From Xylanibacter ruminicola (GTDB lineage: Bacteria; Bacteroidota; Bacteroidia; Bacteroidales; Bacteroidaceae): a DNA stretch of 64,000 nucleotides. Of the stretch, positions 34,691 to 45,049 are shown one piece after another. The stretch is taken from NCBI RefSeq assembly GCF_900107775.1, contig NZ_FNRF01000003.1:558001-622000 (forward strand), in the 5' to 3' direction. Within the stretch, counting starts at the first letter, position 1. Each line of letters starts with the position of its first letter. A program made the position numbers and the translations under genes. A model generated the notes under the pieces. The model was not told the origin of the DNA. It searched no databases and saw only the letters and a program-made list of their open reading frames with translations.

Positions 34691-34698
34691 TACCTTTG
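34691..34698 (+). promoter_or_regulatory. Promoter (-7 box) of the second HTCS gene
   Basis: TACCTTTG fits TAnnTTTG. A TTG at 34657-34659 is too far upstream to be an ideal -33 box. Predicted start about 34705, 18 bases before the ATG at 34723. Confidence 0.5.
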
Positions 34699-34722
34699 CG
34701 CTCGCTTACTATACTACTGATT

Positions 34723-37700
34723 ATGACTAATAAACTAAAAGTTGCACTGACACTATTGTTGTGCGTGATGCTACTATCAAAATCGTACGGCGAGAAACGC
34801 CTGACGAGCAAGGTGGTTACAACGATTGACGGACTGCCTACGAACAGAGTGAATGATATGGTTCAGGATCGCGATGGTTATCTGTGGTTTGGAACCTCGA
34901 ACGGATTGTGCCGTTACGACGGCTACTCGTTCCTGGTTTTCCCTACCATCGGTACTGGTGGCGGCATCACAAACGCTAATGTGGGTACCATACATATCGA
35001 CGAGAAGAACCAGCTGATGTGGCTACGTTCGGCTACCTTTAATTATGCCTGCTATGATTTAAGGCGAAAACAGTTTGTAGATTATACAGGTACGTGCGAC
35101 GCGCAAAAGATATTTGAACGATTTTACCCGGAGGAGGGTGGTATATGGATGTACGAGGCTAATGCCGGTATGCGCCATGTTACCTATCGTGATGGTAAAT
35201 ATACCTGCAGGGATTATACGCAGGCCGATGGCAGTTTGCCTGTATCGAAAGTAAGGCGCCTTAAAGCCGATGGTGCTGGCAATATCTGGATACTGACGGA
35301 TAGCGGACTGCTCAGGGCTGATAAAAACGGCAACCTGCAGAAAGTGGTGAAAAGCGGCGATTTTATGATGCTGAACCACTGGAAAGATAAGGTTTTTGCG
35401 CTGTCGAGAGACGGACGTGTGTTGGTATTTAATAACCAAGGCAAACTGCTGCGCGAGTTGCGTGTGCCCAATGAGTATGGTAACATGGGTAGGGTTAACG
35501 GCAACATCGTATGGCACAACAAGTGGTTGATGATGACGCGTACATCGGTGATAGCTATGGACTGCCAAAAGCTGACCTTTGAAAAGCCACAGGATTGCCA
35601 GATGGAGTACGGTATTGTGCTCGACGAGGACCGTGGTAACTTTTGGGTAGCCGATAAGTATGGCACGCTGACACTCTTTCCGGCTGTAGGACAGCCTAAA
35701 AAGTTTCCTTTACTACACGAACACGATTTTGCCATTACCCGCAAACGCAACTTCTCGACGGTGATGGGGACTACTGGCAAATTCTATATAGCTACGTATG
35801 GTAACGGCTTGTTTGTGTACGACCCTAAAGGCGGCGATATAACACATTATTCGGCCAGCGATCTGCATCCTATTATAGGTACCGACTACCTTACTAATAT
35901 ACATGTGGATGGTAGTGGAAATATCTGGATTGGGCAGGAAGATGCTGGTATCGTATGCCTCACTGAGTCGCGCCAGCCAAATACGGCACACCTGTTGCCC
36001 GATCCGCTTCATCCGGGCATGAAGACCAACTATATTACCCGAATGGCCAAAACGCAGGATGGGCGTGTGCTCTTAGAAACGCAGAGCCGAAACTTGTATC
36101 TGTATAACCCCAAAGCCAGTACCATCGTTAATGCCGAATCGGCTTTTTCGAATAGTACTGTGCTCGACAGTGTGACCGATAAGCGTGGGCGCACCTGGCT
36201 TGCTACCTGGGAAAAGGGATTGATTATGCAGCAGCCTGGCAAGAACGGGAAAACACAGGAAACATACTTTCTGACACGCAGCACTTCGGAAAGCAGAATC
36301 TACGATTTGGCTATCGACAAGCAGGATATACTTTGGGCAGCCACCGAATATGGTGTGTATGCGATAGATACCAAGGCCAAGACTATCTCGGAAGAGGCAT
36401 TCCTGCATATCGGCGTAAAAGAGGGGCTGCCTTCTAACAGCATCTTCTGTATTCTCCCATCTAAAAACGGACAGGTTCTGATAGGAGGTCAGGGTACAGG
36501 TGTGGTTAAAACGACCTACAATGCTGAGGGCGATTTTGTGCTCGAAACCGTATCGACCAAGCAGGGATTGAACAGTAATAACATCCACTCGCTGACTGAG
36601 GATAGATTAGGCTATGTTTGGGCTGCCACCGACGATGGTATATCGATGATTGATATGAAGACCCGACAGGTGGTAAACTATCAAGTAGGCAGCACGCTGC
36701 TCAGGAATATCTACTCCGACCGTTGTGCCCTGACGCTTGATGATAACGGCATGATACTGTTTGGTACGCACGATGGTATTACTACGCTGATACCTAATAG
36801 CCAACGCCTTAAACAAACACAGGCCAAGAAGGCTGCTATTACGGATATTGATGTCAACGGCAAATCGATATTCCATGATGAGCAGTACGAGGATATGCGT
36901 ATGATGGATGATGAGATATCGTTTGCCCACAATGAGAATTCGCTCATTATTCACTTCTCGTGTTTTGATTATGCACACGCGGAACGTACCAGGTATCAGT
37001 TCTATCTGGAGGGAGTTGACCAAGGATGGCGCGAAGAAACCACCCAGCATAGCGTAGAATACAGTAATCTGTTGCCTGGCAAATACATCTTCCACCTGCG
37101 AACTAACGAAGATGGCGAAGAAACGATTCTGACCATTGTGATTCGTGAACCTTGGTACAACACCTGGTGGGCCTGGATGCTATACCTTATTATAATAGGT
37201 ACGGGCGTGGCCATCTTCTACCGCCAGAAACGTGAGCAGTTTAAAATGCGCCAGCAGATTATGGTTGAGAAAAAGGTGGCCGAATTCCGCACCAACTTTT
37301 TTACGCAGGTGGCACACGAGTTCCGCACGCCTATTGCCATTATCAGTGGCGCGGTTGACAAACTGGAAGCAACAGGCGACGGACAGCGAAAGCCCATGCA
37401 AACGGCTAAACGTGGTGTAAAGCGACTGAGCAAGCTGGTAAACCTGTTCCTGGAATTCAGAAAAATAAACACAGGCAATCTGCGCCTTGGGGTAGAAAAT
37501 GGCGATATGGTTAGCTTTGTGCGCGATATCTACCAGGATTTCTGGAATGCGGCGCAGCAGAAGGAACTGCAGATGACTTTCATGCCATCGGAGAAGAAAT
37601 ACGATATGGTTTTCGACCGTCATATTGTAGATACCATCACCTATAACCTGTTGAGTAACGCTGTGAAATATACGCCTCAGGGCGGTAGCGTGCAGGTGCG

Positions 37701-38844
37701 CTTTGGTGTATTTGACGGGAATGCCGTGCTGACGGTTGAGGACTCGGGTCCTGGTATCGACGCCAACCGTATGAAGCAGCTGTTTAAGCCCTTTATGCAT
37801 GGTTACGCATCGCAGGGCGGAATGGGTATCGGTCTATATACAGCCCATATGATGGCACAAACCCATAAAGGTACGCTGACATACGAGCCATCGGCCAGAT
37901 TAGGTGGCGCCAAGTTTAAGCTGACGCTGCCTACCGACGAGGCACTTTACGACGCAGCCGACTACAAGCAGGCCACGGTGATTGAGACGAAGGAAAAGAC
38001 CGACACTCAGGCCGAGGAGGTGATTAAGGAGATGCTACCCAAGGCCTTGAACGATAAGACTATCGCCATTATCGAAGACGACCTTGATATGCTTGAGCAG
38101 ATTAAGACCGAGGTTGGCGTGTATTTTAATGTGGTAGGCTATAGCAATGGTAAGAGCGGTCTGGAGGGCTTGATGAACGAGGCTCCATCGCTGCTGATAT
38201 GCGACGTGATGCTGCCCGATACCAATGGCTACGACATTGTAAAGCAGATAAGGGCTAACGATGCCTTGAAACAGATACCTGTGATTATGCTGACAGCGCT
38301 CGACGACGAGAAACATCAGATTAAGGGCTATGAGGCTGGCGCCGAAGACTATATGGTAAAGCCTTGTAATTACCGTATTTTGATGGCACGCGTCATACAG
38401 CTGATTAAGTGGAGAGAGGAGCAGATGCGTTTGGCACCAGCCGTCGAAAAGACCGAAACCGCGGATGACCCCTCATCGGTTTCGTCGGCACCATCGGCAT
38501 CGCCAATCATTACTTCGCAGGCCGATAAGCGATTCCAGGATAAGGTATACAGCATTGTGGCACAGAATATCAGTAACTCTGAATTCAGTATCGATATGAT
38601 GGCCGAACAGATGCACATGGGACGTACCAAACTGTATGGTAAGGTGAAAGAGTTAACAGGTATGTCGCCTAACAAACTGTTGGTTTCGGAGCGCATGCGT
38701 ATTGCAGCCGACATGTTGGCAGATGGCGAACTGAATATCTCGGAGATAGCCTATAAGGTGGGATTCCCTGAGGCGTCGTACTTCAACAAGTGTTTTAAAC
38801 AGTATTATGGCGTAGCGCCCAGTAAGTATAGAAAAGAAAATTGA
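34723..38844 (+). CDS. Hybrid two-component system sensor-regulator (HTCS), RG-I locus
   Basis: A 1373-residue inner-membrane sensor-activator. In order: signal peptide MTNKLKVALTLLLCVMLLSKSYG; propeller repeats (GYLWFGTSNGLCRYDGY, NIWIGQEDAGIVCL, GYVWAATDDGISMIDM) to about residue 700; a Y_Y_Y domain (FYLEGVDQGWREE, YSNLLPGKYIFHLR); membrane helix WWAWMLYLIIIGTGVAIFY; kinase with phospho-His865 (VAHEFRTPIAII), N-box NLLSNAVKYT and GMGIGLYT; receiver with IEDD and phospho-Asp1161 (CDVMLPDTNG); and AraC domain (MGRTKLYGKVKELTG, VGFPEASYFNKCFKQYYGVAP). The start at 34723 gives a clean signal peptide; an upstream in-frame ATG (34657) lies before the promoter. It sits between SusC/SusD block B and the GH2-PL26-GH115 operon, both transcribed leftward, so it probably senses an RG-I oligosaccharide. 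Confidence 0.95.
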   Translation: MTNKLKVALTLLLCVMLLSKSYGEKRLTSKVVTTIDGLPTNRVNDMVQDRDGYLWFGTSNGLCRYDGYSFLVFPTIGTGGGITNANVGTIHIDEKNQLMWLRSATFNYACYDLRRKQFVDYTGTCDAQKIFERFYPEEGGIWMYEANAGMRHVTYRDGKYTCRDYTQADGSLPVSKVRRLKADGAGNIWILTDSGLLRADKNGNLQKVVKSGDFMMLNHWKDKVFALSRDGRVLVFNNQGKLLRELRVPNEYGNMGRVNGNIVWHNKWLMMTRTSVIAMDCQKLTFEKPQDCQMEYGIVLDEDRGNFWVADKYGTLTLFPAVGQPKKFPLLHEHDFAITRKRNFSTVMGTTGKFYIATYGNGLFVYDPKGGDITHYSASDLHPIIGTDYLTNIHVDGSGNIWIGQEDAGIVCLTESRQPNTAHLLPDPLHPGMKTNYITRMAKTQDGRVLLETQSRNLYLYNPKASTIVNAESAFSNSTVLDSVTDKRGRTWLATWEKGLIMQQPGKNGKTQETYFLTRSTSESRIYDLAIDKQDILWAATEYGVYAIDTKAKTISEEAFLHIGVKEGLPSNSIFCILPSKNGQVLIGGQGTGVVKTTYNAEGDFVLETVSTKQGLNSNNIHSLTEDRLGYVWAATDDGISMIDMKTRQVVNYQVGSTLLRNIYSDRCALTLDDNGMILFGTHDGITTLIPNSQRLKQTQAKKAAITDIDVNGKSIFHDEQYEDMRMMDDEISFAHNENSLIIHFSCFDYAHAERTRYQFYLEGVDQGWREETTQHSVEYSNLLPGKYIFHLRTNEDGEETILTIVIREPWYNTWWAWMLYLIIIGTGVAIFYRQKREQFKMRQQIMVEKKVAEFRTNFFTQVAHEFRTPIAIISGAVDKLEATGDGQRKPMQTAKRGVKRLSKLVNLFLEFRKINTGNLRLGVENGDMVSFVRDIYQDFWNAAQQKELQMTFMPSEKKYDMVFDRHIVDTITYNLLSNAVKYTPQGGSVQVRFGVFDGNAVLTVEDSGPGIDANRMKQLFKPFMHGYASQGGMGIGLYTAHMMAQTHKGTLTYEPSARLGGAKFKLTLPTDEALYDAADYKQATVIETKEKTDTQAEEVIKEMLPKALNDKTIAIIEDDLDMLEQIKTEVGVYFNVVGYSNGKSGLEGLMNEAPSLLICDVMLPDTNGYDIVKQIRANDALKQIPVIMLTALDDEKHQIKGYEAGAEDYMVKPCNYRILMARVIQLIKWREEQMRLAPAVEKTETADDPSSVSSAPSASPIITSQADKRFQDKVYSIVAQNISNSEFSIDMMAEQMHMGRTKLYGKVKELTGMSPNKLLVSERMRIAADMLADGELNISEIAYKVGFPEASYFNKCFKQYYGVAPSKYRKEN

Positions 38845-38876
38845 TGAGCTAAATGCCCATCAATTCTCTTTTTGTT
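38839..38876 (+). terminator. Intrinsic terminator of the second HTCS gene
   Basis: AATTGATG (38839-38846) overlaps the stop codon and pairs with CATCAATT (38858-38865), with an inner GC/GC pair, followed by CTCTTTTTGTTTT. It lies between convergent genes. Confidence 0.75.
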
Positions 38877-41800
38877 TTATTTATTGTTTTCCAAGAATTC
38901 GATTTCTACTATTCGTAGTTCGTTTTTCGTATCGCCGCCGTTCTTGGCTTTATACAGGTCGAGTTCGCCAGCAGCAGGCTCGGCCACCTCAACAATACCA
39001 CCAAAGGCGTCCTTATCCTTACCAGCACCTTTCAGTCGGATGGTAATCTGGTTGGTCTTTACAGCCTTGGTGGGCTTTAAGTGGATATAGCCCAGACTGC
39101 GCTGTGTTTCGCCACTCCAGATGAGCTGCTTGCCAGCATAAATCTCGAGTGGGTAGCTACGCATGCGCCAGCCAGTAAGCTTCAGGCAGATATCATCTAC
39201 CACGGTCTTCTTGGCCAGGCGATAGGTAATCCATGCGGTTGAAAGGCGACCATCGTTTTTCCACTCCGACAGCTCGTTATCATCGAAACTGTTGGCAGCA
39301 TGTTCGTTGTCGCAACCTGTCTTAGCCGACACGATATCGATGCCGTGGGCCAGCTCGGTATATGATGGGGTAAGTGGTGTCTCGCCACGATCCAATCTAC
39401 CTTTCAGCGTGAGCTGTGGCAGATACTTCTCGGCATCAACCTTTTCAGTATTTATCTCGATATAAGCAGGCTGCAGACCTTCGGCCCAGGCCGAGAGGTT
39501 AATCTTGCCTGCGGTGGTGGTAGTGCGAACCAATACACGGTTAACGCCACACTCTACGGGCAGATTCATGGCTCCTACATAGTTATCGGAAACGTTCTTG
39601 GTGGCAGCGGCATCCAACAGGCCTGCCGGACGGTTCTTGTCGGGGCGTTGCATATCCTTGTTGTTACGTGTGGCAATACCGCCAATCCACTTGCCCTGGC
39701 CCCACATCTCAAAATGAACAAGCTGGTTAGCCAGCGGGCAACGGCGGCCCTGCTTATCTACCACCTCAACTTCGAACAGAGCCATATCGGCGCCATCGGC
39801 CTTCGTGCCCTCAGGATTCTGGATGGCAGTAAGCTTTAACTGGTAGGGCTGGCCTGCGGTTTCTAACGCGTAGCGACTGCCATCAGCTGCTACAGCCTCA
39901 AGCTTGCCTGGCTCGTAGGTAACGTTCTCGAAGGTGTAAAGGTAGCGGTAGCTCTGCTTGCCGTGACCTAATGATTTGCCGTTGAGGAACAGCTCTACAT
40001 CGTTGGCGGTTGAAACCACATACACATTCTTGGTGGTGTTTTCGGGGTAGTTCCAATGACCAATGATGTAGGTCTGCTGCTTTTCAGGCTCCACCCAGCC
40101 GTTCCACATTACCTGGTGTACATAGTAGGCATCCTTGGGAATACGCATGGCATCGGTAACACCGCTGGTGCGATAGTTTGACTCGCCGCGATGGTGGGTG
40201 TTTGTATCCGAGAATACGATTTTCACACCACCACTGCTTACACGGGTGCCTGTACCTGGGCGCTCCATGTAGTAGTCGTACCAACGGCGCACCATCTCGA
40301 TGGCAAACGCATCCATGTTGTGGTTGTAGTCAAGGGCAGGGGCATTACGGTACAGCGGACCGTCGCCTTCCTTGTGGTAAGGATAGCTCTGCTCGTCCCA
40401 ATACTTACGCAAGCCCTCGTCGCGACAGTATTCCATCGCCCACATGGGGTGTTTCTTGCTCTTGTTGATATACAGCATCTCGCCACCATATTCGGCTTCG
40501 TTGACATCCAGCATCTCGCGACTGCCGATAGCACGTCCGCCGTTGGGGTCGTAAGCATCGCGAATCTGCTTCATCTCAATCATATGTTCGCGACTGATGC
40601 TCTCGTTGCCGCACTCATAGAACAGGATGGATGGGTTGTTGCGGTTGTAGATGATGGCATCGCGCATCAGGGCTGTACGCTGCTGCCAGCGTGGACCCTC
40701 CACATCTTTCTCGGCATCGCCAGCGGGCATTGCCTGAATCAAACCCACACGGTCGCACGACTCGATATCCTGTTTCCAAGGGGTTACGTGCATCCAGCGC
40801 ACTAGGTTGCCGTTTGATTTTACCATCAAATCGTTAGAGTAGTCGCTCAACCAGGCTGGAACCGAGATACCTACACCAGGCCATTCGTTCGAGGTGCGCT
40901 GGGCATAGCCGTGCATCATCAATACACGGTCGTTCAACCAAATCTTTCCTTCGGCAAAGCGGGTTTTGCGGAAGCCGGTACGGGTTGTAACCTGGTCGAT
41001 CTCCGATCCATCCTTGGCTTTCAACAGGGTTTGAACGGTATAGAGGTATCCATAGCCCCACGACCAGAAATGCAGATCGCTTACTGGCTGCTGTATTTTT
41101 ACTGTACGTGTTTCGCCTGGCTGTATGGTGGTAAGGGGGCCCTGAAACAGGGCGACCTCTTTGCCATCCATATCAAGCACCTTGGCAAAGAAGGTAAACT
41201 TACGGGGCTTACTATCCTCGTTGCGCACCTGCGATTCGGCATGAATGGTGGCCTTGTGACCTGGAATGTCGAAATCGGTAGCATAGATATAGGTACCTGT
41301 GGTGCCCAGATTGCTATACAGCGGCAGGGTCTGGTAAAGCTTGTCGGTAATGTGCAGGAACACGTTCTTGGGTATGCCGCCATAGTTGGCATTAAAGTTA
41401 CGGTCGTTCCATTGGTAACGACTGTCGTACTGGCGCGAACGGTAGGTCCAGCTGTTATCGCAACGTACGGCAATGGTGTTGCTGCCTTCCTTGATGTAAG
41501 GAGTGAGATCGAAACCACAGGCCATCACGCCATTCTCGCTAAAACCAAGATGCTGTCCGTTCAGATAAAAATCGGCGCCTTGGCGCACACCTTCGAACTC
41601 AATAAACACTTTCTTGTTGGCAATATTCGCCAACTTGAATCTTTTGCGATACCAACAGATGGTGTCGGTCAGGTTCACAATGTCTTTCTTAAAGGCCTCA
41701 TCGCCATTAAAAGCATAGGGCAGGGTAACCCGTGTCCAACGTGTATCGTCGAAATTGGGCCTCGATGCCTCCTTCACATCGCCAACAGTCAGTCGCCAAC

Positions 41801-41891
41801 CGCTGTTGAAATTCTGTTTTGTGCGCTCGGTTGCCTGGGTATATGTACAGCCTAACAGCAACAGGGCGCAAAGAGTTGTTCGTAGTTTCAT
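38877..41891 (-). CDS. GH2 glycosidase with DUF4982 and C-terminal carbohydrate-binding-like domain
   Basis: A secreted 1004-residue exo-glycosidase, most likely a beta-galactosidase, from the GH2 family. Signal peptide MKLRTTLCALLLLGCTYTQA may carry a lipid cysteine (Cys15). Next are the GH2 sugar-binding sandwich (FNSGWRLTVGD, FIEFEGVRQGADFYLNGQHLG, about 25-180), an immunoglobulin-like domain, and the barrel with acid/base Glu430 in YECGNES and candidate nucleophile Glu487 in WAMEYC. A DUF4982-type region follows (NVYVVSTANDVELFLNGKSLG, about 620). The last 140 residues (SFDDNELSEWKNDGRLSTAWITYRL) look like an F5/8 C-type carbohydrate-binding sandwich. It is the last gene of the operon GH115-PL26-GH2, 23 bases after PL26. 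The sugar could also be glucuronic acid; beta-galactosidase is inferred from the RG-I setting. Confidence 0.88.
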   Translation of the reverse strand: MKLRTTLCALLLLGCTYTQATERTKQNFNSGWRLTVGDVKEASRPNFDDTRWTRVTLPYAFNGDEAFKKDIVNLTDTICWYRKRFKLANIANKKVFIEFEGVRQGADFYLNGQHLGFSENGVMACGFDLTPYIKEGSNTIAVRCDNSWTYRSRQYDSRYQWNDRNFNANYGGIPKNVFLHITDKLYQTLPLYSNLGTTGTYIYATDFDIPGHKATIHAESQVRNEDSKPRKFTFFAKVLDMDGKEVALFQGPLTTIQPGETRTVKIQQPVSDLHFWSWGYGYLYTVQTLLKAKDGSEIDQVTTRTGFRKTRFAEGKIWLNDRVLMMHGYAQRTSNEWPGVGISVPAWLSDYSNDLMVKSNGNLVRWMHVTPWKQDIESCDRVGLIQAMPAGDAEKDVEGPRWQQRTALMRDAIIYNRNNPSILFYECGNESISREHMIEMKQIRDAYDPNGGRAIGSREMLDVNEAEYGGEMLYINKSKKHPMWAMEYCRDEGLRKYWDEQSYPYHKEGDGPLYRNAPALDYNHNMDAFAIEMVRRWYDYYMERPGTGTRVSSGGVKIVFSDTNTHHRGESNYRTSGVTDAMRIPKDAYYVHQVMWNGWVEPEKQQTYIIGHWNYPENTTKNVYVVSTANDVELFLNGKSLGHGKQSYRYLYTFENVTYEPGKLEAVAADGSRYALETAGQPYQLKLTAIQNPEGTKADGADMALFEVEVVDKQGRRCPLANQLVHFEMWGQGKWIGGIATRNNKDMQRPDKNRPAGLLDAAATKNVSDNYVGAMNLPVECGVNRVLVRTTTTAGKINLSAWAEGLQPAYIEINTEKVDAEKYLPQLTLKGRLDRGETPLTPSYTELAHGIDIVSAKTGCDNEHAANSFDDNELSEWKNDGRLSTAWITYRLAKKTVVDDICLKLTGWRMRSYPLEIYAGKQLIWSGETQRSLGYIHLKPTKAVKTNQITIRLKGAGKDKDAFGGIVEVAEPAAGELDLYKAKNGGDTKNELRIVEIEFLENNK

Positions 41892-41914
41892 TTTTCCTTT
41901 TTTTATTAGTTTTG

Positions 41915-44900
41915 CTATTTGTTATGTTGTAGTACTTCCTGCATGTAGATGGCATCAAGGCTCCAAAGGGCTGCATCGTTGGTGTTAGATGTGCTATCGC
42001 CGTGTTTCCATAGGGCTTCCCATACGGTTGCCGTACGCTGTGGATCTCTATCCTGCCAAGCTGCATATGCTTCCAAACGGCGTACTGGGAAATTGCTGTG
42101 ACGAATATCGTGCGACATCTGTTTATAGCGGCGGGCAAAATCTTTCCACGTGTGAGCGAATTTTTCCTCTCGTGTGAGCGGTAGTAACTCGTTCATCACC
42201 TCGAAACCGCCCATGATAGTCATCAGGTGGTTGGTGCTGCGTACTTTGGGGGCGCCATCGTAGGTAATTCGGCCTGTGGCAGGATCGTAGCCCTTGGCCA
42301 GATTGCCTGTAAAAATACCATCTGGCAACTCGGCTATACTGCGCAAACCGGTAAGTATTTTTTCGCGATATTTGGTGTCGCCAAAGCGTTCCCACTCCGT
42401 CAGCCAGTTGCCTGCGTAGGCTAACCAGTCGGGACCGATACGCAGTCGGGCTGGCGCGTTACAAGGGTACTGACTGCGAGGCTCGGCCAATCGCATGGGG
42501 TCCAGATGGTACAGTAAGGTATCGGCATCTTTCTGTTCGCGCATCAGGTCGCCTGTACGTTCATCGGTAGTCAAGTAATAATAAAAACGGTTAAATGCTG
42601 CTTGACTGATACGGGCCTCTTTGGCGCCGCAGCCCCAGTGGGTGACATTATGACGGCTACCCAGCGGCGCAAATGGTCCGATGTGGTAGGTATCTACCTC
42701 GCTGCAATGGCGGGTCATCGCTTCGGCCATGCGCCAGATATCCTGTCGGCCTGTGCGCAGGAAGTTGTACCAAAGCCACATGGGTGTGGCCAACTCGGTG
42801 TTGTCCCAGGCAAAGCCGCCTACATCGTATCGCCATTCCTGGCGCTCATCGTCGTAGGTGTGCATGATGTCGCCATAGTTCCAGAATCCATACCATTTAT
42901 ATCGTTCGATGTATCCCAGATAAGCCTTGATGTAACTATCTAGTCGCTGTTCTACCTTATCGGTGGTGTCTTTTGGTAGCGACCATATGCCAAAGGCGCG
43001 CTTCTGGTGCAGGTATTCGGGTGTGGGGAGCAAACGATAGTTGGCAGCCAAGGCTTGTGCCGACTGGCTGAGTGTCTCTTTGCCAGGATAGCTATCGTAG
43101 GTCATCAGTGTGATTGTGCTGGTGCGGGCAATGCCGTAGGGCGTACTCATACCCGCCTGCACATCTTCGTAACTGGCCTGTAGGTCATGGGCAATCGTAT
43201 CGTAGTGGCACAGGTTCATCGTTTCGGCCTCGGGGCTCCATAGCCACATGGTAAGTTCGGCTTCGCTGCTGCGGGCTTTGTTGATTTGGATGGTTGAGGG
43301 GTACGACTGCCAGAAATCTTTCAGGCATACACCCAGTCCGCCGCTCACATCGCCAACAAAAGCATAGCCTGTGGCACGACTACCAGTAAGGGTGCCTATC
43401 CAAGGGCTTTCGGCGGTGGCTCGTTTACGGATTGACCATGCATTATCGGTTAGCTGCGACAGACGGTAGCTATCCCATTGTGCCCAGTGGTCGAGTAGAA
43501 AAGCGTTGTTGGCATCGAATGCGTCGGCCTCAGGAATTCTCATGCCAGCCATCTGTTCGGCTTGCAGATTTCTCTTCTTGTCGCCATTGATGGTGAGTAT
43601 TCTACGTCCATCAAGTGGCTGAACAGGTTCTGTCCAGATACCGTTCTCGGTGGCAAATGCGATATGACGGTTGTAGGTCGCCTCGCGCATGGGTACATCA
43701 AACTGCACACCTATCGAACGGATCATGTCTTTCTCAGCCTCGCCGTCGTAAATAAAGGTATGCACCATGTGAACCTGTTCACTGCCAGTATAGAAATATA
43801 GACGTAGTGTAAAGGGTAACCATGAACGATTGTTTGCCGATGCGTGCTTACCTTCTAATTTGACGACGGTGCAGACAGCTCCTGTACGTTCAACTCCAAC
43901 CTTTGTTAATTGTGAGCAGAATGTGGCATCGTTCGTGGTGGCTATCAGTTTGGCAGCGCCACCAATCTTCTTGCCCTCCAGGCATAGACTATCGATGATA
44001 TGGTTGCCATTTTTAGGAATAGAAACCATCAGTCGGCCTGTATTTACTACGATGTGCTGGTTATCGTTTGAAGCTATCATCGTTTGGCCGCTTTTACGTG
44101 GCTTCTTGCCAGATTCTATAGTATAGTTTTCGCCTTGGCGGATAACAGCCGAAACACCAGCCCACTTTATTGAACCATCAGGCCAACGGGCATTTACCCA
44201 AGCATCAATGGGCGTGTTATTGGATAATGCCAAAGCCGAAACGTCCTTTAACTCGCCTTGGGCAAAAGGTACACCAAAGCTAACAGGAATAGCAGCCTGG
44301 GGCTTTTGTCCTATCCAATGCAAGGGCACACCTGTGGTGGCGTATGAGTAAGCTGGTGTGGGATAGGATTTGAAATGTGTGATCCGCGTTCGCGAGAGGG
44401 TAGTGCGGAATCCAAACCATCCTTCGTGGAGAGGTTGTGGGTCGAGGTAATCCACGATGCACTCTCCATCGATATAAAAGCGGGTGCGACCAGTAGTGGT
44501 ACTCTCTATCTTGATGTGATACCAATGATTGGGTTTCAAAAGATGCTGCTTGTCGGTATATTCCTTTAAAATAGCAGGGCGTTTGGCGGCATCATCAATA
44601 CCTGCCTCATCGCCATTGTATCTACGGAATCGGGTAGTGGTGTTATGGTTGCCACCATAGCCCAAGTAGTACATCTGTAATGAGTAGCAGCGGGTAAAAA
44701 TGCCACTTCGCCATGTTGCTCTTTTCCAAAGGTCGTTGGCATGAGGGTCGGATGCCATCCAGAAGCTGTTCATATCGCTCAGACGGTCGCCGGCTTTCCC
44801 CTCATCCATCACGCAGGCATCATATTCTACCGTTGTACCGATAGTCATCTTTTCCTTGCGCCAAAGCGTTAATCCCTTGGGGGATAGTATCTCGCAAGTG

Positions 44901-45046
44901 TCGCCCTTGAAATGTAACTGGTAGTCGGCAGCTTCTGATTCTATTTTCCAGTATTTGGCAAACTGCTGCTTGTTAAGGCCTGACTGTGCGTGGGCTGTCA
45001 GACCTGCTATCATCAATAGAAATAGTATCGTTTCCTTTTTTATCAT
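41915..45046 (-). CDS. PL26-type exo-rhamnogalacturonan lyase with N-terminal DUF6250 domain
   Basis: A secreted 1043-residue protein (MIKKETILFLLMIAGLTAHAQ). Residues about 30-235 are a laminin-G-like sandwich of the DUF6250 type (EYDACVMDEGK, MNSFWMASDPHAND, HWYHIKIESTTTGRTRFYIDGECIVDY). From about 240 it is a PcRGLX/YetA-like protein: first a beta-domain (GVPLHWIGQKPQAAIPVSFGVPFAQG, WPDGSIKWAGVSAVI), then a helical toroid with the conserved WYGFWNYGDIMHTYDDERQEWRYDVGGFAWDNTEL and SRHNVTHWGCGAKEARIS. The family's characterised member, from Penicillium chrysogenum, is an exo-acting lyase on the RG-I backbone that releases unsaturated galacturonyl-rhamnose. It starts 3 bases after the GH115 stop. 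The DUF6250 part may bind the polymer. Confidence 0.87.
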   Translation of the reverse strand: MIKKETILFLLMIAGLTAHAQSGLNKQQFAKYWKIESEAADYQLHFKGDTCEILSPKGLTLWRKEKMTIGTTVEYDACVMDEGKAGDRLSDMNSFWMASDPHANDLWKRATWRSGIFTRCYSLQMYYLGYGGNHNTTTRFRRYNGDEAGIDDAAKRPAILKEYTDKQHLLKPNHWYHIKIESTTTGRTRFYIDGECIVDYLDPQPLHEGWFGFRTTLSRTRITHFKSYPTPAYSYATTGVPLHWIGQKPQAAIPVSFGVPFAQGELKDVSALALSNNTPIDAWVNARWPDGSIKWAGVSAVIRQGENYTIESGKKPRKSGQTMIASNDNQHIVVNTGRLMVSIPKNGNHIIDSLCLEGKKIGGAAKLIATTNDATFCSQLTKVGVERTGAVCTVVKLEGKHASANNRSWLPFTLRLYFYTGSEQVHMVHTFIYDGEAEKDMIRSIGVQFDVPMREATYNRHIAFATENGIWTEPVQPLDGRRILTINGDKKRNLQAEQMAGMRIPEADAFDANNAFLLDHWAQWDSYRLSQLTDNAWSIRKRATAESPWIGTLTGSRATGYAFVGDVSGGLGVCLKDFWQSYPSTIQINKARSSEAELTMWLWSPEAETMNLCHYDTIAHDLQASYEDVQAGMSTPYGIARTSTITLMTYDSYPGKETLSQSAQALAANYRLLPTPEYLHQKRAFGIWSLPKDTTDKVEQRLDSYIKAYLGYIERYKWYGFWNYGDIMHTYDDERQEWRYDVGGFAWDNTELATPMWLWYNFLRTGRQDIWRMAEAMTRHCSEVDTYHIGPFAPLGSRHNVTHWGCGAKEARISQAAFNRFYYYLTTDERTGDLMREQKDADTLLYHLDPMRLAEPRSQYPCNAPARLRIGPDWLAYAGNWLTEWERFGDTKYREKILTGLRSIAELPDGIFTGNLAKGYDPATGRITYDGAPKVRSTNHLMTIMGGFEVMNELLPLTREEKFAHTWKDFARRYKQMSHDIRHSNFPVRRLEAYAAWQDRDPQRTATVWEALWKHGDSTSNTNDAALWSLDAIYMQEVLQHNK

Positions 45047-45049
45047 AAG

